A stretch of DNA of 64,000 nt, from the NCBI GenBank assembly GCA_030015575.1, contig JASDDO010000006.1, positions 205,287,632 to 205,351,631 of the forward strand. Reading direction: 5' to 3'. Origin of the DNA: Agapanthus africanus (lineage: Eukaryota; Streptophyta; Magnoliopsida; Asparagales; Amaryllidaceae). Every line of letters begins with the position of its first letter. The stretch's first letter is position 1. The position numbers were made by a program, and so were the translations under genes. Under the pieces are notes generated by a model. The model saw only the letters and a program-made list of their open reading frames with translations. It was not told where the DNA came from and searched no databases. Below are positions 1 to 11,964 of this stretch, one piece after another.

Positions 1-54
1 CACAATTTGTGATGACCGATGTGTGAAAAGTGATTGTGCTAATATATTTATTTG

Positions 55-1425
55 TCAAGAAATGGGGTCAAATCCCTCAAGGTTCGTAAGAAACCATGGG
101 TACGCCGAACTTGGTAAACCAGACATATGAAATGAAAGTGAGACGGGTTCTTGCAAGGTCGGAACGATGGAAAGGATGGAAGGAAGTGATCGAGGAAGGG
201 TATCTGTTAATGGTTCAGGAGGGTGTACACAGTCAGTGGAAGGAACAGGATGAATTGGAAAATCCGACTCATCAAGCAAAACTGGTTCATCCTCAAAACT
301 ATCTTCAATATTCTCCTCAAAATTTAGCACATCCATGCTCTTCTCTTCAAAGTCCAGACGCATATGGGGTTCGGAAAAAACATTTAATGACTCGGGATGA
401 TGATTTGAAGAGACAAACTCAGCCAAATCTACGGGTTCATCATCCAAAATATCCCCAGCGTCAATATCCTCAATCAAGTGAAAATCAAAATTCTCTGACA
501 CCTCATCAAAAGCATGGATATTAATCGATTCTGGTTCTAAGATGGAGGTGTAGAGGTCAAAAGGATTAGGTATGGTTTCACTTGGAAGGGACCCTTCACA
601 ATCGGGTAAATCAAACACTACGAAGTCGCACAACTCATTCATCATTCTATCTTCAATTGATAAATCATGTGGGATACTCGATAGACTTTCAAAACAGGAG
701 GTGTGGGATTCAATTTGGGATGGGTAGGTTTGATTTGGAAGGGGGTACATCTCACTCTCTCCACTCAAATTCACAGCCTGTCCTGCCGCCTCATCATACA
801 TTGAAAAAGTTGGAGCTAGTTGAAAACTAGCTAGCGGGTCACTAGGTTGTATGAGGGCGGCCATGGACGCATTCAAATCCATCATTTGTTGGCTTGACGC
901 TACCCTAAAATCTTCCAACGACCGTTCCAGACTAGACATAGGTTGTGAAGGGGTTTCAGTAAAAGATTCAAAGTTGTTTGGATACTGAAAACTCCCTAAT
1001 GGCGGTTCTGATGCAATGTCTAGGGAAGGTGCAAAAGTAGGGTAGGATTGTTAGGAATTGAATGGCTAGACAGGAGCAGGATCAACATTTGGATAAGAAG
1101 GTGAATTAAATTGTTGACCCCAAGAATTTGAAGTGGTGACAGGTGTGAAAGATCGGCTACGAGATTGCTCAATACGTTCAGCGATGGACAAAGGACGACT
1201 TGCGAAAGGGGTATCAACATAAGTGGGTGCGGGAGGTTGAAAAGGTTGATACAAAGTGGAATGAGGAGTGCAAGTGTTTGTCCTAGACGCTGCTATGCGA
1301 TCTTTCAGTGAAATTTTTGGAATGGATGGATCGTTCGAAGTTCGGCCAAAGCAAGAACTGTAAGAAGTAATGTCTGGTTGTGGGTACCAAAGTTCGGCAA
1401 GAGTTTTGCGAGGTGGAGTACCCAT
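55..1425 (-). pseudogene. G1 leader-proximal long reading frame, broken, function unknown
   Basis: A frame starting at ATG 1425 (first residues MGTPPRKTLAELWYP) runs to a stop at 55-57, about 457 codons, interrupted only by TAG at 1066-1068 and TAA at 1051-1053. The N-terminal third is rich in Ser, Thr, Pro and Arg. The rest is strongly acidic (many Asp and Glu), with no transmembrane stretch and no zinc knuckle. It sits where gag or an extra upstream ORF would lie in a Tat/Athila-type element. I do not recognise the family. The near-continuous frame suggests it once encoded protein, perhaps a gag precursor N-terminus or a non-gag accessory ORF. Confidence 0.5.
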
Positions 1426-2478
1426 GATATGAAGAGAGAAAGAGAGAAAGGCAGAGAAAAGGAGGGGAAAAAGAATGTGATATTTTTTATTTTTTTTTTA
1501 GTTATTAAAAGAATGAAATATACACACAAAAAGAATATGGACAAAAACAATCACGACACAAAAATACCACACACCTAATCGTTCTAGGGTTCATCTAGGT
1601 CAACTAGACATGCTCCAGAACTTGATTGTCGAAGTAAAACTGTGTCGAGAAACGGGCTCAAGATACACTGATCACGAGGCCAGGTAAGTGCAGAGATAAG
1701 GGGAGGTTTTCCAACGCTTTCGCGAAGTTCCTTAATTAAATAACCCTTTCTCTTTTGGCGGTTGCGCCGTTAACACTTTCCTAGACACCCCGTAAACAAT
1801 ATACCGTTAAGCGAGGTTCTAAACAGAGTTAACTTCTCCTAGAGAGCGCGAAGTCCTTAAGGCTTAAAGTCTAGTTTCTTTTAAATTTTGTGCGGGTAAA
1901 CGTTATGCTCAAGTTCGTGATTTGTGGGCCACGGAAAAGGTGATGAAATCCTTTACCGTATGTTGTGGGGTTCGCTTGCCCTTAAGTCCGTATTAATTGA
2001 TGCAATGCACAATTCAATAAAAATTCTATAAAGAATCAAAAAATTGTTTTTTTTTAGTTTAAGCGCGGCACTGCAACAAATACGGGTTAGTCAATTTTTA
2101 GCGTTTGCTAGCGAACTTCCAAAGAATCCTGCAAAGAATAGTATATTGGATGCGTCGGATTTGAGAAGAAGGTGTTAGTAAAATACGTACCGTTAAGTTT
2201 TGGGTTAGGAAACCCCCGTTGAATCAAATCCGGTAAGTTTGAAAGGTTTGCTTGCGCGGGTCAAACTACCCGGATCTTTGGCACTGTACTTCGTAATCAC
2301 CTTTGCCTTGAATGCACACTTTGCTCCCCACAATCGCAGTTTGCAAATACGCAAAAATCTGCACTCTTGCCCACAAAATTGATCAAAAACAACAAAAAGA
2401 TTTTTTTTATTTTATTTTTATAAATATATACAAAAAGAATATTAACCCGAATAACAAGAAAGAAAATACGCTACCGTC
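1426..2478 (-). other. G1 leader, including a module shared with D1
   Basis: About 1 kb of untranslated leader between primer site and first reading frame. It is AT-rich near 1486-1500. At 1701-1745 (read on the minus strand) it is identical over 45 nt to the D1 leader at 45765-45809, and weaker similarity continues on both sides, including a short GC hairpin just upstream and an ACCTGGC motif downstream. I see no gene in the rest of the leader. Confidence 0.7.
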
Positions 2479-2496
2479 TCCCCGGCAACGGCGCCA
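2479..2496 (-). other. G1 primer-binding site (tRNA-Asp)
   Basis: The minus strand reads TGGCGCCGTTGCCGGGGA, the complement of the 3' end of plant tRNA-Asp. It begins two bases inside the LTR end. It would prime minus-strand DNA synthesis and fixes the element's orientation. Confidence 0.9.
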
Positions 2497-2498
2497 TT

Positions 2499-4226
2499 TG
2501 ATCGCACGCTTTTGGCGTGTCGGAAGTTCAAAGTTCTAAAGTTTACCGCGATCAGGACGGTGTCGCTATGCAGCTAGCCGGTTGAGCACGGGTCGGTCCA
2601 CAGGGAGATAGTTGTATGTCCTTTCTTGTCTTAGACGAGTCAATAAAGAATTTGTATGAGTTTGTTCGAGACTAACCTTTGTGTATTATTTGCATGTATA
2701 AAGTTGTTAAGAAATAGATACGAAATTTTAAGCTAAAGAAATCCGTACTCAAAACCTTTGAGCCGAGTCTTGACCAATTGAAGCTAGAGCAATCGGCAAC
2801 AACATGGATTAGGGGATTTAAGCGCGGTATTCGTGGAATACGGCTTATTTACCCTTGTCCTTCCGTTCTTGTCTCTTGCTTTCGCCTCCGGCCAAACCGA
2901 ACGCAACCGGTCGCGGTTAGGAATCACCTTTACCTTGTCAAGGTAGGGTGCCTAACGGAGCGCTTGCGTATGGTTTGGGCGGAGTTCAATGGAAAATAAC
3001 GGAAAAAGGAAAAGAGAAAAGAAAATCTTTAACTTATAATATCGTATTTCTTCTTAACAATAATAATTACAACATTCACAAAATGAACAAAAGAGAGCAA
3101 AAGAAAAGAACAAAGAAAAGAAAAGATTACAAGTATTAAGTGCATGAATTTAAGTGCATGAAATAAATTGTAAGAAAGAAAAGCAAGATAATAATATGCA
3201 AGTAATAAAAAGCGATAAAAAGAACAAGAAAGTAGAACTCAAGACAAGCATGGGATCAATAGCCAACCCTTAAACTTGCAAGCTCAATCAAGAGGTTACA
3301 AGATCAAGAGAAGGGTAGAGAACGCATGTGAATTGAAGCGCTAATTCCATAAGAAAATACGACCCTTGAGATCAATAACTAACCCTTAACCATTCAAGCT
3401 CAATGAAGAGGTTGAATGATCAAGAGAAATCAAGAATCTCAAGGGGAAGAAGAAACAAAACAGAATGATACAAAACCCTCATCTTCATTGATATCCACTC
3501 AATGCTCTCACTACATTTCCATGGAGGAAGAATGAAGAAGAAGAAGAAGAACTATACAAAAAACTACAAAAGAGTGGACACAAAATTGGACCCTTGGCTT
3601 AGCTCAATTCTGGAGTATTTATAGGCTGGAGAATGGAAATCTAGGGCAACCACCAAAACCCAAACAAAAAGACCAGAATACCCCTGAAAAGTCACTGTCT
3701 GTTGCGCCAGTACGGCCGCGGATCCGCCGCCAATACCCCCTATTGGCCGCGGATCCACGGCCCTATGATGGAGTCAGGGTATGGGCTTCTGTGTACTTCC
3801 CTGGTCTTCTGTCCCCTCTTGTCTGGTATATGTATTTTCTGAAAATACATTCACATTTCTTCCAGAATTTCTGTTGAGGAAAGGTGGACTTTTGTGGATG
3901 TTTTTGTCATGATTGCCTCGAGCTCCGCGTAGATCTCTTGGATCTTGTGCTGCCATTGAGCCTTGTGCATGAAAGCGACATTGATTTGACATTTTGTCTC
4001 TTAAACTGATATCTGGCAACATACAGATGAAGAGCGGAGACCGTGTTTTATCTGTGGTTGGCAGGAACCCGGATTTTGTCGTGTTTTCCATGAATTTCAC
4101 CGTTTTAGAACCGAGAACCTGTATCCTGCAAATATGTAACAAACACGGATTAAAAGCACATACCTATAAACAACCGAGCGTAATAATGGGCGGTATAAAA
4201 TGCAGTATTCTGTGATGAACAGATGT
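2499..4226 (-). repeat. G1 5' LTR (1728 bp)
   Basis: The boundaries come from TG...CA ends, the primer site two bases beyond 2499, and an abrupt switch at 4227 to sequence matching the family A LTR. The second LTR is outside the window, so this is not confirmed by a pair. Inside are a TATA-like box on the minus strand (3616-3623), a short GAA run (about 3533-3552), and two copies of a GC-rich palindromic motif (3714-3731 and 3745-3762) that recurs in the leaders of the copia elements here. Small open frames on the minus strand at 3564-3758 and 3774-4142 resemble nothing I know and are probably chance. Confidence 0.7.
3616..3623 (-). promoter_or_regulatory. G1 LTR TATA box candidate
   Basis: The minus strand reads CCTATAAATACTCC. 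This is a good plant TATA box and lies inside the LTR, so transcription would start near 3590 and run left into the primer site and leader. The start site is inferred. Confidence 0.5.
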
Positions 4227-4275
4227 GTACTTGACTACCAGGACTATGATGCAGATCATACTAGTGGAGCAATGG
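4227..4275 (+). repeat. A3 LTR fragment between G1 and B1
   Basis: Forty-nine bases matching family A LTRs about 190 bp from their start (compare 24916 onward: gatgtgtacttgactacc). Its left part was separated by G1 and lies outside the window. Its continuation is at 56366. The last five bases, AATGG, pair with CATGG at 56366-56370 as a one-mismatch TSD of B1. Confidence 0.75.
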
Positions 4276-6371
4276 TATAAGTACACGGTAGCGCCCCGGC
4301 CGTCTAACAGATGCCAAATGCGGAACAAAAACTTTTTGACTGGCGCTATCGTATACTATAACCCGGATCTGCCTTTAAAGCTAAACTAACAAACTACAAA
4401 GTGGGTAGAAATTTTATACCGAATGATCCAATTGCTTCGGTCTGCAACCATCATCACACACTTTGTTGCGGCTTCTCCGATCTCCTGAATCTCCAGTCTT
4501 CTCGTCCAGGTGGCACCACGTCGACGGATCTTTAAACGGGCTCCCGCCTCTGAACCGAGGCAACTCGATCATCATGTTTGCTAAAAGAGATGACCAAGAT
4601 TGATGTAGAGAATGAATAGAACACTTTGTCTCGTTACAACCGAAGCTATGGATGAACGGTTAATGAAATTACCTTTTGGATCGGGTGGAAATGGGAAATG
4701 AGTATATTAATTTCCATGAACCAAAACCATAATCTTTTTCCCAAAAAATCAATCATCTTTTTTTAACCAAGTTCGAGTTTGAGAAGAAGAGGGGAGGGCC
4801 GGCCACATATAGAGGAGGGGGTGAGGGTAGGAGCAAGGGAGGGTAACCATAAGCAAAGCTTATCACAACATTAATGGAATCAATGAGTCATCTAACACCT
4901 CATCCAAAACAATTAAAGCAAATGGTGACACACTAATCCTAGTCATCAACCATTAATGCAAAATGGTGACTCACAATCCTAGTCACAAAAACTAGAACCA
5001 TCCACACTCATGACTCACTCTCAACAAAAGATAAATCCGCATTTAACCGAATGTTTAATACGGGTGATAGAAAACTGGAAACTGACAACTTCCAAAAGTG
5101 ATCCCGAAACGAATTTCAAGATAACCCCGTAACAGTATAAACATACCCGCATTTGTATTACGACCGAATACAAATGCAACCGAGACAAAGATATTATATC
5201 TACACAGTATAATACTCGGATCCGGCTTAAACCAAAGCCCACCAGTATTATCTGCCCGAAATATGACACGTGCGTAAACGCACGTGCATTTTCCGAACCC
5301 TGCCATAAAACCATACGGCCTCTACAACGTTTTGCCCGAACTTGGGAAACTGTCTGTGGGGGACTTTAATGACTCATCAACATACTGGCACTGGGTATAA
5401 CCACTAGCACGTCAGAGGTACAAGCTGTACGTAACGGTTGCCTATGTATTGATTGGACGGGAAGCTGACGAGCGAACTCATCAAAAAACCATACTGAGCC
5501 TGACAGCGACAATATCCGTACAGTCCGGTCCGTTCGTCTAAGAGTATCGCATATCGAGTCTACGGGGGTGGATAAAGTCAGACCCCTAATAACGCGATAA
5601 TTCGTGTTGGTATGAAGCCCATCACCTCCTGAGAAACTACTGATCCAAATCAGTAATTCTCCACTACCCCGGCCGAGGATTTCTAGTGATGGCCATCCGT
5701 GCACTGTGCGACATCAACCCCCAATATTGGGAGAGACGAATCCCCGACGATCCGCTCACTACCTCCATGTGGCTCGGGACTGTACCCAACTAAAACCTGT
5801 TTGCACGTCTCCTTTGAGCGTGGTAGGGTAGTAATCAAAGCACAGTGGGAACTCACATGAGACAAATGACGATCTCAGGTCGATAGGTCACCTAGGAACT
5901 GCTATCTGACGATATGTATAATACCAACTAGCAAGTTCCCGGCGAGTCCTGTCCGGTGTACTCATAACTTAATGAGCACCTGTATACAACTTAGGTGATC
6001 CAACTGACACCAGTGGCTTGTGAGACCGGCCACCGCCCCTCGTCGAGGTCTCGATTGTATACACTAGTATACTCTCCAGTATCGATGCCCTGTCTCGAAA
6101 CTCCCACGACTAGGGACACTTTAAGGATGTGCTTATAGACCCCAGCTCCTACGTATATGATCGCCATCATACTGCTGGCAGTCAAGCAAGAATCCTATGG
6201 GCTTTATCAACATGCAATAGTGAACTAAAGCATGTATATGATGATAAAGACAAACCAGATAGCATATTATCATCTCGAGCAAGACTGTCATATCGGTATA
6301 GGTCATCCCTCAATCATTGCAATCACGTACCTGCGATCCAATAATTGTCTTTTAGGGCACTATATCCAACA
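4276..6371 (-). repeat. B1 3' LTR
   Basis: Matches 11965-13320 plus 55612-56365 and the B2 LTRs. On the plus strand it ends ATCCAACA. A TATA-like site (cacatatagagg, about 4805-4816) and TGACTCA/TGAGTCA motifs are visible. The heat-shock element intact in B2 is degraded here (actagaacc near 4990). The conserved LTR hairpins lie at 5224-5239, 5254-5298 and 5302-5319. Confidence 0.9.
5224..5319 (-). repeat. Conserved LTR hairpin trio, B1 copy
   Basis: Three inverted repeats in a row: GGCTT...AAGCC (5224-5239); a long arm pair around the perfect core CACGTGCGT-AA-ACGCACGTG (5254-5298, outer arms paired with some G-U); and GCCATA...TACGGC (5302-5319). The same trio sits at the matching LTR position in B2, B3 and D1, and hairpins with different sequence sit there in family A. 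Confidence 0.7.
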
Positions 6372-6386
6372 ATCTCCCACTTGCAC
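6372..6386 (-). other. B1 polypurine tract
   Basis: The minus strand reads GTGCAAGTGGGAGAT directly before the 3' LTR. It is the expected primer for plus-strand synthesis and is identical in type to A1 and B2. Confidence 0.85.
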
Positions 6387-8760
6387 TTAAGGCTAATTAT
6401 TGCGATGTCGCATACTCACAGCCCGTGTGATACCGAACATCCAACTCCTCTACTAATCAGTTTCATAAAGCTCGTTTGTAAAACTATTGTGTTCGAGAAA
6501 TAGCCTCAGTGAGTGGATCCGCACTGATGTTTCTTTCTATGTCTCTCTTAATCTCAAGTTCGCGAAGAAAGCCATCTCCCGAATTGAGTAATACCTGTCT
6601 TAGAATATGTCTGGATATTTGATGGGACCTAGTTCATAAATGAACTCCAAATCCATACTTCTTAGACTGTATCGATAACTGAAACTAATCAGTATCCAGC
6701 ACCATGCCTCCCACAGTATCCTCTTGGACCAACTGTCCATAATATTGTCTCTCGTCAGAGGGAAAACTATAACTCTGACAATCACTCTGTCATCCATGTC
6801 ACCATTGAAGCCTGGAATGATAACCGTCTCCCGAAGGAGGCTGCCGTCATCAAATCCGTAGAACATGCATTTATGTTCTAAAACTGCTTCCTTATGTTTC
6901 TTCACGATTGGATTAATATAAACTTATTGCATCTAGTGCAAAAACAACATCTGGTGTGGTACTTGACATCTCACGATTGAATCAATTGCTTAAGAAAGTG
7001 ATCTGCCAATCATGCACATCCCTCTCCCTTTTAGTCTGTAAGACACCTTTAAAGAGGGTGACTCCATCACCTGCAGGTACACCACCATGCCAGGAGTCAT
7101 CTATTCTAAAATACTATTAGAATACTGTCAAAGTACTCACATTGGGAAACTACCCAAATCTAGATCTAAAACCATAGATCTAGTAACCAGAATGTCTGAT
7201 ATTATATCCATATCCTGTGTGACGAAACAACTGTGTGACTACCACAGTACAACCGATCGTAGTATAGGAATTTTACTTTCTATGTTGTGTATGTCATCCA
7301 AATACCAGGACATCACACCCTACTACCTTCTAAACAGATCTATCCCCTATTCTGATGAAGTTAAAGCCATGACTGTCACATCAAAAATAGATGATCTATC
7401 TCCGCTATATCTGCTCAAGTCAATAAATAGACATAAGCTCCTTGCCCACTTTGCTTCCGCTGCCCCCACTGACCACGACAACCCTCTAGCAGAATAATAT
7501 ATACGCCCACTTCTAAAGCTAGTTTAGAATGACGCTATACTTAACCTCCTTCCAGGTCTCATAGCCTGGAACAACAGTAGTGTCAAGTCTGGGTAAACAA
7601 GAACCTCCCTGTCACCATCCTTGAGGCTACCTTAGTACCACTCGGGTGTCTGAGGTTACCCACCATATCTGCGGAGTGGCTAATGGAATGTCAAACCTGA
7701 TTGAATATATAGGTCCTATTAAATTTTCCGTAACCGTTTGCTGTTCTGGAATCACTTCCAGTTCTACCATACTCCCAATATCGTTTTCTGAAAAAAATCT
7801 ATTTACTAAAACTGTGGCGAGTCAAGAACAATATCACTATTGATCTTCCAGATGGTAGAAAATCAACCCTCGTCAAAGCCAGGATCAACCCACAAACTGC
7901 CATTACAGAAATGTGCCTTGAGTTATCCAGTGTCTGGTTTTAAGCATAAGCTGGACAACTCACCATACCTTAACATCATTAAGATATGAACCATTCTATA
8001 TTCAATATAGAAACTTTTGCACTTATTTAATTGGAACCAGATTCAAATCATGCAACTGTCTCCAGTGCATATCAAATCAATGGAGAAAGGCTAATCAGCA
8101 TTACTCAACATAGGAATATATCCAATTATGAGTAACCTGACAGAGAAACATGTTTCTCAAAACCATTACTATCAACTGAATACCAATCACAAGTATCTAC
8201 ATCTTCGATCTCTTTGAAGAATCCTGATACTTGCGACATTCGGTTCTCTACTTTATTCTTATACCCACAACTTCTTAAAACTTAGACATTGTATTTCTAC
8301 GAAACACCTGTCTAAAAACTAGAGAGGTTACAAGTAAACATAACAGAGTACGAGGACCAACCCCTTTGTCCTGATGGACACTGGACAACATACAATACTC
8401 TGTATAAGTCCACTGAGTTGAATAACTCAAAACCTGCGCATCGTAGGTTGAAAACTGTACTTATGGTTTAAGAAGTACTCCGTTGTTTAATGCTCCTTAC
8501 CCAATCGTCAACTGATATAGGTAGATGTCAGTACATAATTTCAAAAAGTTATATCTCACTTTATAAAAAATATACGTACATATATATCATTTTGAAATTG
8601 GTGCACAACAACCGATATTCAAAACCAAATATATGTCGTCCGGCAAAAACTCAGGCGACTTCCTCAAATATCACCAATTACAACGAATTCCGATATAATG
8701 AGGATGATCACCTTTGTTCCCAATAACCTACTCCCACTCATCATCTGTAAAACCATACAG
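6387..8760 (-). pseudogene. B1 pol remnant (integrase, RT, RNase H)
   Basis: No intact frame. Minus-strand landmarks: the RNase H tail near 6500 (ADPLT-like, GCGGATCCACTCAC), RNase H remains at about 6600-6900, RT near its catalytic motif around 7085, and the integrase C-terminal region around 7650-8250 including a VELE...PEP-like stretch seen in D1. Frames are broken throughout. Plus-strand open frames in this interval (for example 7087-7497) are antisense chance frames. The order and partial matches to D1 and A1 support a copia pol. Confidence 0.65.
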
Positions 8761-8964
8761 ATGTGAGAATCATACCTGGTAAATACATACCCTGGAGTAA
8801 GTATCTAATCGGAAAATCAGTTTTCCATTAACAATGCAATGAAACAAAAAAAATGTTTCATAGGGGTATCCTTGTATTCCTAGTAATGCCTCTTCCATAA
8901 TCCAATTCATGACTTTAACCGTATATTTCATTGCCATATCTCCAAATCCCTTTATTTGTCTTTA

Positions 8965-9475
8965 TTCATTACCTTCTGTACACCATCGTTAGGCTAAATG
9001 GTTTTCTTCCTTCCCTACCGTTCGGCACCAGCCTATGGTTTGGAAGAAGACTATCCAGTAAGCATAATAGGTGTACCCTCCTAAACCAAGGAGTACTCCC
9101 AACTTGAGAGAAGGTGATGGTAAAAGACAACTGAATAATACCTTATTCTATTTCTCCCGAACTGGGAAAAAAAAGCAAATGTGAAATAGGAGTGGCGATG
9201 AAGTACGTGTTTTGGTCGTGAATGATAGCAGTCGCAATTTACTTTGCCCTCTTTCTAATCCATTTATTTTGTCTTCAGTTATTACCTTCTGTACACCCTA
9301 CCTACGCTAATTGGTTTTCTTCATTCCCTACCTTTCGGCACCTGCCTATGGTTTGGAATAAGACTATCCAATAAGCGTAATAGGTGTACCCTCCTAAACT
9401 AAGGAGCCCACACAACCTGAGAGAAGGTGATAATAAAAGACAACTGAATAAACCAATTCTATTTCTCCTTAACCT
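8965..9475 (-). repeat. Direct duplication in the gag/protease position of B1
   Basis: Two imperfect copies about 313 bp apart share 'attaccttctgtacacc' (8968 and 9281), 'ggtttggaa' and 'ataggtgtaccctcctaaac'. B2 has the same duplication (17990 and 18284). The unit lies where gag and protease should be and I do not recognise any protein in it. Confidence 0.6.
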
Positions 9476-9640
9476 GGATCCATCCTCGAAGTAGTCCCTT
9501 CGAGTTCGTATATAACCATACGATGGATCTATCCAATGGAAGTGGATGTCCGTTGTAATACGGGGTGTTCTGAGAAATGCAAAGGGTAAAAGAAGGAGCG
9601 GCAATGACTTATGCAACTTAGAAAATCCAAAAGCCAGTAT

Positions 9641-11950
9641 TTTAAGAAGGTTCGGTCAACTTGGTCACTGAGTCATAGTCTAGGGTCGGTCAATGGTCGC
9701 TGCCAAAGAGAGAGAGAAAAGAAACACTCTGCATGCACTCTAACCTAGATCAGAATGGTTATCAATTTATCTAATCAGGAAACCACCCACTGTACCGTCA
9801 AATTCTCCTCCAAACCTAAAAGAAGAATCAATCGGGATCACCCGAAGAGTAAACCAACTCATCAGTGAGAATCGGGATCCAACTATCATCGCATGATAAC
9901 TTGATGGAAGCCATTCAAGTTATCACACTCCAGAAGGTATGCGCATGCCTGACAAGTTTCAGTATCTTTTAGAAACTCCCGATATTATTTTTTCCCCATG
10001 CTCTTATGACCTTGGCGTTGGTCAAAATGTCATAAGTCACATGCCAAGTTCTACCCGTCACTATCCAGGTCAATTTGAACCCACCCGCACATGCCCTTGA
10101 CGTTGGCCAAAATGACAGAACGACTGTCCCAAACCAACTAATTTATCTATGCAACAAATGAATACCCAGCAGCTACCAAACACTATGCCTTGGCGTTGGT
10201 CAAAATACATAGCTTGAATACTACTGAATACCCAAAAGAAATGACGGAGGGCTACGGCTGGTTTTTGGCGAAAAACCTTTAACGTGATGAACTTGATCTC
10301 GTTGAAGAAACCTGATAGCTTTTTATAAAGATATAGTGGCGAAAACCTTTTACTAAAGAGGTCACTCCCGGTGAAGGGATCTCGGCTCTTTCCTCGTGGA
10401 ATGAGGTGCAGGATATTCTAACTGAATACCGCGATGCAAAGCAACTTGTAATCGACTATAGTGAAGTTATTAACCTGATACAAACTTCTGCCCAAGGGGT
10501 CATTCCCGGTGAAGGGATATCAGCCCTTGCCTCGTCGAATGAGGTGCAGGATATTCTAACTGAATATCACTATGCATGACAAAAGGAAACGTCTTTGTAA
10601 TAACTCCTTTTAAGATTGGTTCCAACAACATCAAATATAGGTTTGTTTTCCTTTGCATTGATCAGAACCAACGCAGTCCCTTCAATCAATCACATAAGAA
10701 AAGAACGAAAAATAAAATGTACGTATATGCCATCCGCATTCGCCACTGGGTCCCGTCATCACCCGTTAGGTTACTTAACTAACGACAGAGCGGGGACTGG
10801 ACTACCGCGGGTGTAAAACATATACAACATCTAATAGTATATATACCAATATACAGTAATCACTCCTGGCGTGATAATATGCAACATTACAGAAAAGTAA
10901 TAAGTATCACAGAACAATACAGATAATCTGGGATCCCCGGGTTTCACAGAGCCGCTACTGAAACCCGACGTTCCCATGGTCGTGTGGATAGCCTGTGCAA
11001 TGAAACCTAGACCCCTACGGGTGCGGCAAGTTACCCGCCAAAACATGAAGAGAGGCAGCCCCTACAGCATAGTGAATGGACCACCCGGCACTTCACGGAA
11101 TCCGGTAACTTGTGCTCCCCTCCTTGGGTCAACCTATACCCCTTACGAGTGCGGCGAATAGTATGCCTATTCTAGAGTAAGGCCCCTCAAAGCCATGAGA
11201 TACAGACCCGTTGCCCTCCAGAACCCGGCTATCCGTGCACTCCGTCGCGGGGTAAACCTAGTACAGAAAAGAAAATATATACAACAGGTACATCGACCTC
11301 AGTCCGGTCGTGCCCCAAAAGAATATTATACAAACAGGCAGTGACGACAATCCACATGTTGGACGCTTGCCCCGCAAAATCAAATGTACAAATAAATCCA
11401 AACAGCACTATCATTGCACACTGCTATCCACCACGACAAATTCGCAACATCACAGCACAACACAGAACATCAACGCGAATGTCATGTTCGTAAATTCGTC
11501 TAAAAGAACTATAGCAATTAGATGCAATTTACCGCTAGAATGACATTCATGGTCGGAGATATAATATATTACTGCATACTAACATGTTTAAAATTTCGAT
11601 CGACAAAACTTCCCGAAGTGGGCCCCACGTACATCTGCTGTACAGTAATAAAATATGGGCCCAAAAGAAATATTCCAGAAACAACAATTTACAATGAAGA
11701 ACATACTGTAGAAAATTGGAGCATTGATCCCACAATATGGCGGCAGATCCGCGGCCGTACAGTAAGATCACTCGACCAATTTTCACCAGTTTTCTTAGAA
11801 ATCCTGCACAATTTTCTGTGATGCTCAAAATAATTTTTAGACCAGATTTAAAATCGACAGAAACTTTGTACACAAAAATTGTAGTTTTCGAAAACCCGTT
11901 CGATCGATGTTTTAAACGTGTTAGCACAAGTTAGTAAAGATTAATGGTGA
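9641..11950 (-). other. B1 5' leader
   Basis: About 2.3 kb of leader on the minus strand. From the primer site it holds: a GC palindrome (11739-11757); a conserved GTTTTACACC...GTCGTTAGTT block (about 10700-10830); two copies of the CCGGGAGTGAC block (about 10350-10412 and 10496-10556); and stem-loops with the conserved loop CCTTGGCGTTGGTCAAAA (10003-10036 and 10183-10212, plus a weaker one near 10095). No gene is seen. Confidence 0.7.
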
Positions 11951-11963
11951 GGCTCTGATACCA
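11951..11963 (-). other. B1 primer-binding site (initiator Met tRNA)
   Basis: The minus strand reads TGGTATCAGAGCC, one base beyond the 5' LTR end. It is complementary to the initiator-Met tRNA 3' end, the usual copia primer. Confidence 0.9.
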
Positions 11964-11964
11964 A

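Larger units (their letters stand above)
1..4226 (-). mobile_element. G1: LTR retrotransposon, Tat/Athila-like primer site, 5' part only
   Basis: Read on the minus strand, this is the 5' end of an LTR element: LTR (4226 down to 2499), a 2-nt spacer, an 18-nt primer site, a leader of about 1 kb, then a long broken reading frame that runs toward position 1. The LTR starts TGTTCATC and ends CGATCA in element orientation. The primer site matches the 3' end of plant tRNA-Asp, which is typical of the Tat and Athila branches of Ty3/gypsy. No pol domain lies inside the window, so the superfamily call rests on the primer site. The right edge at 4226 abuts family A LTR sequence, so G1 inserted into A3. 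A 5-bp duplicate of GATGT is expected at its other end, outside the window. Confidence 0.75.

Noticed and set aside
96-524. 142-codon plus-strand open frame
   Set aside because: It is antisense to the G1 reading frame at 55-939, which is longer and belongs to the element's strand.
7087-7497. 136-codon plus-strand open frame in B1
   Set aside because: It is antisense to the eroded RT region and is not conserved in B2.
9302-9616. 104-codon minus-strand open frame in B1 as gag
   Set aside because: No gag or zinc-knuckle signature, it spans one unit of the direct duplication, and B2 does not keep it open.
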